Positions 1-7,237 of a stretch of 32,746 nucleotides of DNA are shown piece after piece. The notes below the pieces were generated by a model, which was not told where the DNA came from, searched no databases, and was given only the letters and a program-made list of their open reading frames with translations. The stretch covers positions 1 through 32,746 of the forward strand of contig JACAEV010000053.1 in the NCBI GenBank assembly GCA_013388645.1, in the 5' to 3' direction. How positions within the stretch are numbered: position 1 is the first letter of the stretch; every line of letters begins with the position of its first letter. The stretch comes from Syntrophaceae bacterium. Its GTDB lineage: Bacteria > Desulfobacterota > BSN033 > UBA1163. Position numbers and translations under genes: made by a program.

Positions 1-358
1 AAAAGTGATCGACGGTCAGGAAAAATCGGCGTCAACTGACCCCGCTGTTTCTGGTCATTAATCCCACTTCGGCAAAGAGAGACACCGTCATCCATAGCCA
101 GACTATGGCGTCGGGCGTTGGAAGAGGGTTTTATGATAATGTTTGGAAAATCTCCTTCCGGACCCATCACTGAAGCATTATGAAAGACCTATAAAGAGAT
201 TTCTTAAAAAGTCCGGAAATCTCTGATGACACGATTATGAAACGATTACATCAATTAAAAATATATTGAAAACTAAAGGGAAATCTGTGAAACCAATTTT
301 TTAGATCTGCGTAATCAGAGAGCGAAAAATAGTTTTCCAGAGCTCTCCTAAAATTACC
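1..358. other. Lead-in region without a supportable gene
   Basis: I see no convincing gene here. An open frame from position 2 ends at a TAA at 59-61 and could be the last codons of a gene lying outside the window, but it is too short to judge. Short self-complementary stretches are visible: GGTCAG (14-19) with CTGACC (36-41), CCATAG (92-97) with CTATGG (103-108), and a 9-bp hairpin AGAGATTTC (195-203) with GAAATCTCT (216-224). None is followed by a clear T-run, so I do not call a terminator. Confidence 0.4.
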
Positions 359-389
359 TTGACAATATCATCAATTATTGATATGTCAA
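359..389 (+). promoter_or_regulatory. Inverted repeat with TTGACA upstream of trpB: possible operator/promoter
   Basis: The arms TTGACAATATCA and TGATATGTCAA are complementary apart from one bulged base, with an AT-rich centre. The left arm begins with a perfect -35 hexamer, TTGACA (359-364). The hexamer 17 bp downstream, TATGTC (382-387), is only a weak -10. The trpB start codon lies about 110 bp further on. A repressor site overlapping the trpB promoter would fit, but no regulator is encoded nearby. Confidence 0.4.
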
Positions 390-497
390 ATTTACTTTTT
401 ACAAAAAAGCTTGCCTACAAAAAACCATGAAGCGAAAGGAGGTGACCATAGAATAAAAGTTTTGTTTTTAAATTTTTGAAAATAGAAGGAGGAAACT

Positions 498-1889
498 ATG
501 AAGGAGTTCAAAGTTTTTCTTAGAGAAGATGAGATTCCAAAGCAATGGTACAATATTCAAGCAGACCTACCAACCCCCCTCCAACCACCTCTTCACCCCG
601 GCACAGGACAACCAATCGGTCCGCAGGACCTTGCCCCTGTTTTCCCCATGAACCTCATCGAACAGGAGGTCAGCACACAGCGATGGGTCGATATCCCTCA
701 AGAGGTGATGGATAAACTCCTCATCTGGAGACCAACCCCTCTTCACCGTGCATTTGCCTTGGAAAAGGCCTTGGGAACGCCCGCTCGAATTTATTACAAA
801 AATGAAGGAGTAAGCCCTCCGGGAAGCCATAAACCCAATACAGCCATTGCCCAAGCCTATTATAATAAGGCTTTTGGAATTAAACGAATCACCACTGAAA
901 CTGGTGCTGGTCAATGGGGAAGCGCTCTCAGCTTCGCGTGCTGTCTCTATGGTTTAGAATGTAAGGTTTATATGGTCAGAATTAGTTATGACCAGAAACC
1001 TTATCGTCGTATGATGATGAATACTTGGGGAGCCAACTGTGTTCCCAGTCCGAGCAAAGACACCAATGCAGGAAGAAAAATTTTGGAACAGACCCCAGAT
1101 TCTCCTGGTAGCCTCGGGATTGCCATCAGTGAAGCCATTGAAGACGCGGTCACTTCCAAAGATACCCGGTACTCCCTCGGGAGCGTCTTGAACCATGTGA
1201 TGATGCATCAAACGATTATCGGGCTTGAGGCGAAGAAACAGCTTGAGAAATTTGGAGAGAAAAAAGTGGATGTGGTGTGTGGGTGCGCAGGGGGTGGAAG
1301 TAACTTCGCTGGGCTTTCTTTTCCATTTGTTTTAGACAAAATTAATGGCGCCAATATCACCATCATCCCATCAGAACCAACTTCCTGTCCAACAATGACC
1401 CGAGCACCATTTGTGTATGATTTTGGTGATACGGCTGCAACCACCCCGCTCCTCCCCATGTACAGTCTCGGGCACACCTTCATTCCAGCCCCTATCCATG
1501 CTGGAGGCTTGAGGTATCATGGCATCGCTCCCCTTCTGAGCCAGTTAATTATTGAAGGATTGATTGAGCCTCGGGCTTATAATCAGCTGGAGGCTTACGC
1601 CGCTGCTGTCCAATGGGCAAGGACCGAAGGCCAGATCCCTGCCCCAGAAACCAGCCATGCGATTTGTACAGTGATTGAGGAAGCTAAAAAGGCTAAAGAA
1701 GAAGGAAAAGAGAAAGTCATTCTGATCAATTGGAGCGGCCATGGTCTTATGGATCTTGGTGGTTACGATGCCTATTTCAGTGGAAGACTTGTCGACTACG
1801 TATTGCCGGAAGATGAGATGAAAAAATCGCTCAAATCTATTGAAGGATTGCCGAAACCACCCCAAATGAAAAAGGGTAAACCAATCTAA
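498..1889 (+). CDS. trpB: Tryptophan synthase beta chain, TrpB2 type
   Basis: This is a PLP enzyme that would condense indole with L-serine to give L-tryptophan. The PLP lysine is K112 in the motif [10 protein letters not shown], and the phosphate-binding glycine loop is [12 protein letters not shown] near residue 260. The 463-residue length and the long N-terminal extension before the 'RPTPLHRA' motif match the TrpB2 subgroup rather than the classical TrpB1 partner of TrpA. No trpA or other trp gene is in the window, so it may salvage free indole. The start ATG follows a strong AGGAGG with 5 bp spacing. A second strong site, AAAGGAGGTGA (about 434-444), lies upstream without an obvious gene; it falls within a possible 9-codon frame at 427-456. 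Transcription probably ends at the hairpin just after the stop. Confidence 0.93.
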   Translation: MKEFKVFLREDEIPKQWYNIQADLPTPLQPPLHPGTGQPIGPQDLAPVFPMNLIEQEVSTQRWVDIPQEVMDKLLIWRPTPLHRAFALEKALGTPARIYYKNEGVSPPGSHKPNTAIAQAYYNKAFGIKRITTETGAGQWGSALSFACCLYGLECKVYMVRISYDQKPYRRMMMNTWGANCVPSPSKDTNAGRKILEQTPDSPGSLGIAISEAIEDAVTSKDTRYSLGSVLNHVMMHQTIIGLEAKKQLEKFGEKKVDVVCGCAGGGSNFAGLSFPFVLDKINGANITIIPSEPTSCPTMTRAPFVYDFGDTAATTPLLPMYSLGHTFIPAPIHAGGLRYHGIAPLLSQLIIEGLIEPRAYNQLEAYAAAVQWARTEGQIPAPETSHAICTVIEEAKKAKEEGKEKVILINWSGHGLMDLGGYDAYFSGRLVDYVLPEDEMKKSLKSIEGLPKPPQMKKGKPI

Positions 1890-1898
1890 TAGAATTAG

Positions 1899-1934
1899 AA
1901 TCCTACGGGCCTAATCGGTCCGTAGGATTTTTTT
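1899..1934 (+). terminator. Rho-independent terminator after trpB
   Basis: A perfect 10-bp stem, AATCCTACGG (1899-1908) with CCGTAGGATT (1920-1929), has an 11-nt loop and runs into seven T residues (1928-1934). It lies 9 bp after the trpB stop and should separate trpB from the aminotransferase genes. Confidence 0.9.
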
Positions 1935-1980
1935 CTTTGGTTGCTTGTACCAAATTACTCAAAGTCTCTCCGAAACCGCT

Positions 1981-2250
1981 ATGATTGAAGATTATGATGA
2001 ATTAATCATTCGCTGCCCCCAATTAGGCGGCGAGGTCCCATTTAAATATTGTCGAACCATGAATGAAGACTTGCCCTGCCGCAGAATCCTGGTCTGCTGG
2101 GAATTCAGAATAGAGATATCAAAATTCCTTGGCGAACATTATTCAATCGATGAAATCCAACGTGCCTTGGCCCTTCCTACCAAGACAAGAATCGATACCA
2201 TTCTCGAACTTATTGAAAAAGCAAAAAAGGTAAAAGAAGAAGGAGAATAA
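1981..2250 (+). CDS. Small conserved-looking Cys-rich protein
   Basis: This 89-residue soluble protein has no signal peptide or membrane segment. Four cysteines are clustered in the first third, in the pattern CPQLGG-x5-YCR-x6-LPCRR-x3-CWE, which could hold a metal or Fe-S cluster; I do not recognise a named family. The C-terminal half is helical and charged. The ATG at 1981 is preferred over an in-frame TTG at 1945 because the latter would lie almost on the terminator hairpin, although neither has a good ribosome binding site. It ends 4 bp before the aminotransferase start and so is probably co-transcribed and possibly co-translated with it. Function unknown. Confidence 0.7.
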   Translation: MIEDYDELIIRCPQLGGEVPFKYCRTMNEDLPCRRILVCWEFRIEISKFLGEHYSIDEIQRALALPTKTRIDTILELIEKAKKVKEEGE

Positions 2251-2254
2251 CAAG

Positions 2255-3349
2255 ATGCTAATCTCTGAACGGTTAAGAAACATTAAACCATCCGGAGTGA
2301 GGCGAATCTTTGACCTCGCTCGCCAAATGAAAGATCCCATCAATCTGAGCATTGGAGAACCCGATTTCGATATCCCAGAACCTCTCAAAGAAGAAGGCAT
2401 AGATTGGATCCGTAAAGGGTTTAATAAATACACTCCTACCCAAGGTATTCCTGAGTTGAGGGAGAAAATTGCCAATCACCTCAGAAAAAAGGGGGTCCAT
2501 TTTGAAGAGGTCATGGTCACAGCAGGTGTGACCGGTGGTCTTCTGCTGGCCAGCCTCGCCCTCATCAACCCAGGAGATGAAGTTGTCATCCCGGATCCAT
2601 TTTTTGTGATGTATGAATATCAGGTTCTTCTGATGGGAGGAGTTCCCGTCTTCGTCGATACTTATCCTGATTTTCGATTGAGGGAAGTGGAACTTACAAA
2701 AAAATTAACCAAGAAAACGAAATTGATCATCATTAATAGCCCAAATAATCCTACAGGAGCCATTTATCCAAAGGAAGATCTGATGATGGTTGTCAGGATT
2801 GCCAAGGAAAGAAATCTATTAATTCTTTCCGATGACATTTACGACAATTTTGTTTTTGATGCTCCGGCCTGTCCCTGTATTGGGCAACTTTATGAGAACA
2901 CTTTAACCTTTGGTGGATTTTCAAAGGGCTGGGGGATGACTGGATGGAGACTGGGTTATGCAGCCGGCCCCAAAGAGATTCTCCAACAGATGATCACCCT
3001 TCAACAATATACCTTCTCCAGCGTGAATTCCTTTGCCCAGAAGGCAGCCGTCAAGGCGCTCGACTATCCAGTAGAGGACATGATCCAGGGATACAAAAGA
3101 AAGAGAGACCTCATCTACGAAGGATTAAAAGAAAAGTTTAATGTTCAAAAACCACAAGGAGCTTTCTATATCTTTCCAGAAGTCCCAGGGGGGGACGGAG
3201 AAGCTTTTGTAGAAAAAGCTATCCAGAATAATCTTTTTATCGTCCCCGGAAGTGTCTTTTCTAAGAGAAACACAAACGTCCGAATTTCTTTTGCCGCATC
3301 CGAGGAAACTTTATTTAAGGGAATTGAGGTGTTGAATCGGATCAGTTAA
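2255..3349 (+). CDS. Class I/II PLP-dependent aminotransferase
   Basis: Fold-type I aminotransferase that moves the amino group of an amino acid to a 2-oxoacid. The PLP lysine is K224 in GGFSKGWGMTGWRLGY. The PLP-contacting motif NSPNNPTG (near 165) and the aspartate in LSDDIYDNF (near 190) are present, and the C-terminal NVRIS supplies the carboxylate-binding arginine. The 364-residue length is normal for the AspC-like group. Substrate cannot be read from sequence. Its place ahead of an indolepyruvate oxidoreductase cluster suggests it makes aromatic or branched 2-oxoacids (inference). A GGAG site precedes the ATG by 9 bp. The upstream gene ends 4 bp away. Confidence 0.92.
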   Translation: MLISERLRNIKPSGVRRIFDLARQMKDPINLSIGEPDFDIPEPLKEEGIDWIRKGFNKYTPTQGIPELREKIANHLRKKGVHFEEVMVTAGVTGGLLLASLALINPGDEVVIPDPFFVMYEYQVLLMGGVPVFVDTYPDFRLREVELTKKLTKKTKLIIINSPNNPTGAIYPKEDLMMVVRIAKERNLLILSDDIYDNFVFDAPACPCIGQLYENTLTFGGFSKGWGMTGWRLGYAAGPKEILQQMITLQQYTFSSVNSFAQKAAVKALDYPVEDMIQGYKRKRDLIYEGLKEKFNVQKPQGAFYIFPEVPGGDGEAFVEKAIQNNLFIVPGSVFSKRNTNVRISFAASEETLFKGIEVLNRIS

Positions 3350-3399
3350 AATTTAAAAGGAGATGTCAATTTAGAGATTTGAAGTAAATCTTTTAAAAT

Positions 3400-3472
3400 C
3401 CCTCCCCACCTCCCATTGCCAAAGGGAGGAGAAATGTTTCCCCCCTTTTGATGAAGGGGGATAAAAGGGGGA
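3400..3472. repeat. C/G-run intergenic repeat with two hairpins
   Basis: The gap between the aminotransferase and the nuoE-like gene contains runs of C answered by runs of G. CCTCCC (3409-3414) pairs with GGGAGG (3424-3429), and CCCCCTT (3441-3447) pairs with AAGGGGG (3454-3460). A further G-run follows just before the coding region. Similar C/G elements lie at 18387-18423 and 27704-27752. Such repeats are common in anaerobic bacterial genomes. It may attenuate or stabilise mRNA; no T-tract is present. Confidence 0.65.
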
Positions 3473-3503
3473 TTAGATAATGTTGAATGGAAGGGGAGAA
3501 GAA

Positions 3504-3962
3504 ATGATTGTCGATCTGCAGGCAGTTTGCGAGATCATTGAAAAACATGGCTATCAAAAGGCTTCCTTAATTGGTATTCTTCAGGATATTCAGGCTAAAA
3601 TGAACTACCTCCCTCGGAAAGCATTGGTTCAGGTGGCTAAAAGCCTCGACATTCCCCTCACCCATATCTATGAGGTGGCTACTTTCTATAAAGCCTTTAG
3701 TTTAGAACCCAAAGGAAGACATACCATTCAGGTCTGCCTAGGCACAGCGTGCCATGTGCGAGGAGGCGCCAGGGTTTTGAACTATCTTGAAAATCGGCTA
3801 GATGTCAAATCTGGAGAAACCACCCAAAACCTCTCCTTTACCTTGGAGAACGTTAATTGTCTGGGAGCTTGTGCCTTAGGGCCTATGATGGTCATTGACA
3901 AAAAATATTACGGGAAAATCAATCCTAAAAAGATCGAATCCATTTTAGAAAAATATCAATAA
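3504..3962 (+). CDS. NuoE-like thioredoxin-fold [2Fe-2S] subunit
   Basis: Small electron-transfer subunit of the NuoE/HoxE/HydC type, which relays electrons to or from the flavin subunit encoded next. An N-terminal helical bundle is followed by a thioredoxin-like fold. Its four cluster cysteines are C78 and C83 (CLGTACHVRG) and C119 and C123 (NCLGAC), the usual C-x4-C ... C-x3-C arrangement. The length of 152 residues is typical. An in-frame ATG at 3480 would add 8 residues; I chose 3504 because GGGGAG lies 5 bp upstream and family members begin near here. The stop is 11 bp before the NuoF-like gene. No membrane Nuo subunits are in the window, so this is part of a soluble complex. Confidence 0.9.
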   Translation: MIVDLQAVCEIIEKHGYQKASLIGILQDIQAKMNYLPRKALVQVAKSLDIPLTHIYEVATFYKAFSLEPKGRHTIQVCLGTACHVRGGARVLNYLENRLDVKSGETTQNLSFTLENVNCLGACALGPMMVIDKKYYGKINPKKIESILEKYQ

Positions 3963-3973
3963 GTGGTGGAAAG

Positions 3974-5830
3974 ATGGGTCCTCCTTTTAAGACTATTTCT
4001 GACCTTCGTAAATTTCGTCAAATCTTAAAAAAATCAAGAGATGGAAATAAACCCTGCATTACGATTTGTGCCGGAACAGGGTGCCAGGCTACGGGCGCAT
4101 CAGAAGTGGTGGAAGGATTCAGACAGCAGATCAAGGACCTTCATCTTGAGGAAAAAATTGAGGTCCGAGCCAGCGGATGCCATGGCTTTTGTGAACGGGG
4201 TCCCTTGGTGGTCATCCGGCCCCAAATGATTTGTTATATGAATGTAGAAACGAAAGATGTCTCTCAAATTATTAACGAAACTGCTCTCGAAGGAAAGATC
4301 ATCGATCGTCTACTCTATCAAGATCCCCTGACCCAAGAGAAGATTGTCCAAGAACAGGACATCCCATTTTATAAATTCCAGCAGAGGGTTGTCTTTGGCA
4401 GTAATGGAGAAATTGATCCCACTCGGATTGATGACTATATTGCAATCGGTGGGTATCAAGGATTAGAAAAAGTCCTTTCCGAGATGACCCCTGAAAAAAT
4501 AATAGAGGTGATCAAAAAATCTGGTCTGAGAGGAAGAGGGGGCGGAGGGTTTCCGACGGGGGTGAAATGGGAGTCATGCCGAAATGCGAAGGGGAAAGAA
4601 AAATTCGTTATTTGTAATGCAGATGAAGGAGACCCTGGCGCCTATATGGATCGGTCTTTATTAGAGGGAAACCCTCACCGCATCATCGAAGGAATCCTCA
4701 TTGGCGCCTATGCGATTGGCTCCGAAGAGGGATATGTGTACGTCCGGAACGAGTATCCACTTGCTGTCTCGAATCTCACTCGTGCCATCGATCAGGCAAA
4801 AGAATACGGCCTTCTCGGGAGGAATATCCTAGGATCCCAATTGAACTTCACCCTCAAAATCAATCGTGGGGGAGGAGCTTTTGTGTGCGGTGAATCAACC
4901 GCTTTAATGGCCTCTCTGGAGGGAAGGGTTGGAGAACCTCGAGCGAAATACATTCATACTGTTGAACACGGACTCTGGGATCAACCCAGCAACCTGAATA
5001 ATGTGGAGACATGGGCCAATATCCCCATCATCATCAACAAAGGGGTGGATTGGTATACTTCCATCGGAACGCAGGGATCAAAGGGAACGAAGATTTTTTC
5101 TCTGGTCGGGAAGATCAATAATACAGGCCTCGTTGAAGTCCCAATGGGAATTACGCTGCGTCAGATCGTTTATGATATCGGTGGTGGAATTCCAGGGGGT
5201 AAACGTTTTAAGGCGATCCAGACCGGGGGGCCTTCCGGGGGTTGCATTCCCGAAAGCCTTCTTGATCTTCCCGTTGATTTTGATCGCCTTCAGGAAGCGG
5301 GATCGATGATGGGTTCAGGTGGGATGATCGTGATGGATGAAGACAACTGCATGGTGGATATGGCTCGTTACTTCGTTCAATTCCTACAAGAGGAATCCTG
5401 CGGGAAGTGTACACCATGTCGAGAGGGCCTTCAACAGATGGGAGAGGTTCTTAACCGAATCTGTGAAGGAAATGGAAGAGACGAAGATATGGAACTCCTA
5501 CACGATCTTTCCCAGGTAATGATGGATACTTCTCTTTGCGGTTTAGGATTGACTGCGCCCAACCCGGTTTTATCGACACTCCAGTATTTCAGAGATGAAT
5601 ATGAAGCTCATATCAAAGAGAAAAAATGTCCGGCCAAGTTTTGCAAAGAGCTGATCTCTCTTTCAATCAATCCTGAGAAATGTACCGGTTGTACAGCCTG
5701 TGTCAGGGTTTGCCCTGTTGAGGCGATCGCTGGGGAAAAGAAAAAACCCCATCAGTTGGATGGCGATAAATGCGTGAAGTGCAGAGCTTGTTATGAGGCC
5801 TGCAAATTTGATGCAATCACGATTCAATAA
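3974..5830 (+). CDS. NuoF-like NADH-binding flavoprotein with extra Fe-S domains
   Basis: Predicted to bind FMN and NAD(H) and carry several iron-sulfur clusters. In order: an N-terminal thioredoxin-like [2Fe-2S] domain (C-x4-C near 28 and GCHGFC near 64); the NuoF core with GRGGGGFPTG (near 186, NADH), CNADEGDPGAYMDR (near 214, FMN) and GGGAFVCGESTAL (near 300); the [4Fe-4S] site ESCGKCTPCREG with TSLCGLG (about 474-520); and a C-terminal 2x[4Fe-4S] ferredoxin (CTGCTACVRVCP and CVKCRACYEAC). This 618-residue plan is that of the flavin subunit of soluble NAD-linked hydrogenases, formate dehydrogenases and bifurcating complexes. No hydrogenase or formate dehydrogenase catalytic subunit follows. 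Instead come a NuoG/GcvH fusion and Ior subunits. Confidence 0.93.
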   Translation: MGPPFKTISDLRKFRQILKKSRDGNKPCITICAGTGCQATGASEVVEGFRQQIKDLHLEEKIEVRASGCHGFCERGPLVVIRPQMICYMNVETKDVSQIINETALEGKIIDRLLYQDPLTQEKIVQEQDIPFYKFQQRVVFGSNGEIDPTRIDDYIAIGGYQGLEKVLSEMTPEKIIEVIKKSGLRGRGGGGFPTGVKWESCRNAKGKEKFVICNADEGDPGAYMDRSLLEGNPHRIIEGILIGAYAIGSEEGYVYVRNEYPLAVSNLTRAIDQAKEYGLLGRNILGSQLNFTLKINRGGGAFVCGESTALMASLEGRVGEPRAKYIHTVEHGLWDQPSNLNNVETWANIPIIINKGVDWYTSIGTQGSKGTKIFSLVGKINNTGLVEVPMGITLRQIVYDIGGGIPGGKRFKAIQTGGPSGGCIPESLLDLPVDFDRLQEAGSMMGSGGMIVMDEDNCMVDMARYFVQFLQEESCGKCTPCREGLQQMGEVLNRICEGNGRDEDMELLHDLSQVMMDTSLCGLGLTAPNPVLSTLQYFRDEYEAHIKEKKCPAKFCKELISLSINPEKCTGCTACVRVCPVEAIAGEKKKPHQLDGDKCVKCRACYEACKFDAITIQ

Positions 5831-5832
5831 AA

Positions 5833-5918
5833 TTGGAAGAATGGAATGATGAATTAGGGAAAAATCTGTAAATAAATGTTTTACCCATTATTCCACAATT
5901 CCAATATTCCATCTTTCT
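5833..5918. repeat. 8-bp-unit intergenic repeat, inverted arms
   Basis: On the left are degenerate units GGAAGAAT and GGAATGAT (5835-5850). After about 36 bp come the complementary units ATTATTCC, ACAATTCC, AATATTCC and ATCTTTCT (5887-5918), in strict 8-bp register. The arms face each other and can form an imperfect hairpin. It fills the gap between the NuoF-like and NuoG-like genes, 15 bp before the next start codon. The same family occurs at 23848 and 27190. Confidence 0.75.
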
Positions 5919-5932
5919 GAAAGATTTATTCT

Positions 5933-7237
5933 ATGGTTACCCTCACCATTAACAGTAAAAAAGTGAGAGCTAAGGAAAACTCGACGCTCCTGGAGGTGTG
6001 TCAGAAACTATCCATTCCCATTCCAACCCTCTGCTATCATCCTGATCTTTCACCTCATGGCTCCTGTAGGCTTTGCACTGTAGAGGTTTCTGAAAATGGA
6101 AAAACTCGAATGGTGACAGCCTGTAACTTCCCCGTACGAGAGGGAATCAAAGTGGAAACCCATTCCGATAAGGTTCTCCAGGCACGCCGTATTCTGATCG
6201 AGCTTCTTTTGGCTCGGTGTCCTCGGGTACCGTTTCTGCAGGACTTTGCGCGAGAATGGGGTGTTCAAAAAAGCTCCTTTAAGACTGAAAACCCGGAAAA
6301 TAATTGTATCCTTTGTGGTCTTTGCGTTCGTACTTGCAATGAACTGGTAGGGGCCAATGCTATTGGGTTCTCAAAAAGGGGAACCCATAAAAAGATTGGA
6401 ACACCTTTTGAGATCGATTCAAGCCGATGTATTGCCTGCGGAGCCTGTGAGTATATTTGCCCGACAGGGGCTGTCAAAATGGAGATGGACCGAATTCGAG
6501 AAATCAAACATTCTGACACCGGGATACTTCGTATCTGTCGATATGCACGGCTTGGACTGATTGATTTTATGATCTGCTCCAATGGCTTTGAGTGTTGGCG
6601 GTGTGAGGTGGATCAGATGATCGAAGATCGTTTCGGAACCCATCCGGTTTTTGCAATAAAACCAGCTCACAACAAGCAACCATTCCAAGTGAATGGATTT
6701 ACCTTTTTCCCTGATCTCTTCTACAGTGAGGAACATATCTGGGCCAAACCAATAGAACAGCATATCCGGTTAGGTCTCGACGAAATGATTTCCATTTTCG
6801 CCATGGAGGCCGATTCGATTAGCCTTCCTCCCAAAGGGAGCGCTCTGAAAAAAGGACAGGTCCTTGCGGAAATCAGGGCAGCCGGGAAAAAGGCGAAAAT
6901 CCTTTCCCCTCTTGCAGGAGTTGTTTCAGTGATAAACCACGATGTGGAAGAATCTCCTAATTTGGCCTGGAGGGACCCCTATCGACGGGGATGGTTGGTC
7001 ATGATTCAGCCCGACCGTCCGGAAGAGCTCTTCAATCTTGATTCAGGTGAAAAAGCTAAAAGTTGGTTTACCAAAGAAGCTTCGAATTTGACCACCTTTC
7101 TCATGAAGGGAGTTCCCCAATCTTCTAAGAAGGACCGTTCTCCGAGGGAACCGTTGATTGGGAAGGTCATTCATCAACAGTGGGATAATCTGATAAAAAT
7201 CCTGTTGCCCCCTAAAAATGAACGAAGAGGTAAATAA
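5933..7237 (+). CDS. NuoG-like Fe-S protein fused to a GcvH-like (lipoyl-type) domain
   Basis: Unusual 434-residue fusion. Residues 1-80 form a plant-type [2Fe-2S] domain (C34, C45, C48, C64). About 90-115 resembles the NuoG linker but lacks the His-Cys cluster ligands. Two [4Fe-4S] sites follow (C125/128/131/135 and C166/169/172/176). A short Cys segment (about 202-226, CSNGFECWRCEVDQ) precedes a domain from about 262 to 370 that matches glycine-cleavage H protein: FYSEEHIWAK, ISLPPKGSALKKG, LSPLAGVV and SPNLAWRDPYRRGWLV. By eye, the residue matching the lipoyl lysine is G318, with lysines at 319 and 320. It probably wires the NuoEF-like module to its partner; the H-like domain may be structural. 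Stop and next start overlap (TAATG), suggesting translational coupling. No clear ribosome binding site precedes the ATG. Confidence 0.88.
   Translation: MVTLTINSKKVRAKENSTLLEVCQKLSIPIPTLCYHPDLSPHGSCRLCTVEVSENGKTRMVTACNFPVREGIKVETHSDKVLQARRILIELLLARCPRVPFLQDFAREWGVQKSSFKTENPENNCILCGLCVRTCNELVGANAIGFSKRGTHKKIGTPFEIDSSRCIACGACEYICPTGAVKMEMDRIREIKHSDTGILRICRYARLGLIDFMICSNGFECWRCEVDQMIEDRFGTHPVFAIKPAHNKQPFQVNGFTFFPDLFYSEEHIWAKPIEQHIRLGLDEMISIFAMEADSISLPPKGSALKKGQVLAEIRAAGKKAKILSPLAGVVSVINHDVEESPNLAWRDPYRRGWLVMIQPDRPEELFNLDSGEKAKSWFTKEASNLTTFLMKGVPQSSKKDRSPREPLIGKVIHQQWDNLIKILLPPKNERRGK

Noticed and set aside
2-61. Open frame ending at TAA that could be the 3' end of a gene entering the window
   Set aside because: Twenty codons without a recognisable motif cannot be supported.
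195-224. 9-bp hairpin as an intrinsic terminator
   Set aside because: No T-tract follows on either strand, so it is recorded only as a hairpin.
427-456. A 9-codon frame (ATG AAG CGA ... TAA) across a strong Shine-Dalgarno sequence upstream of trpB
   Set aside because: It contains no tryptophan codons and no attenuator hairpin follows it. Chance is likelier than a trp leader peptide, so it is mentioned only in the trpB entry.
3480-5830. NuoEF-like genes as part of an [FeFe]-hydrogenase or formate dehydrogenase operon
   Set aside because: No H-cluster or molybdopterin-binding subunit occurs downstream. The NuoG-like protein ends in a GcvH-like domain instead.
5933-7237. Full NuoG of respiratory complex I
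   Set aside because: It lacks the His-Cys cluster ligands and the large C-terminal domain, and no membrane subunits are present.
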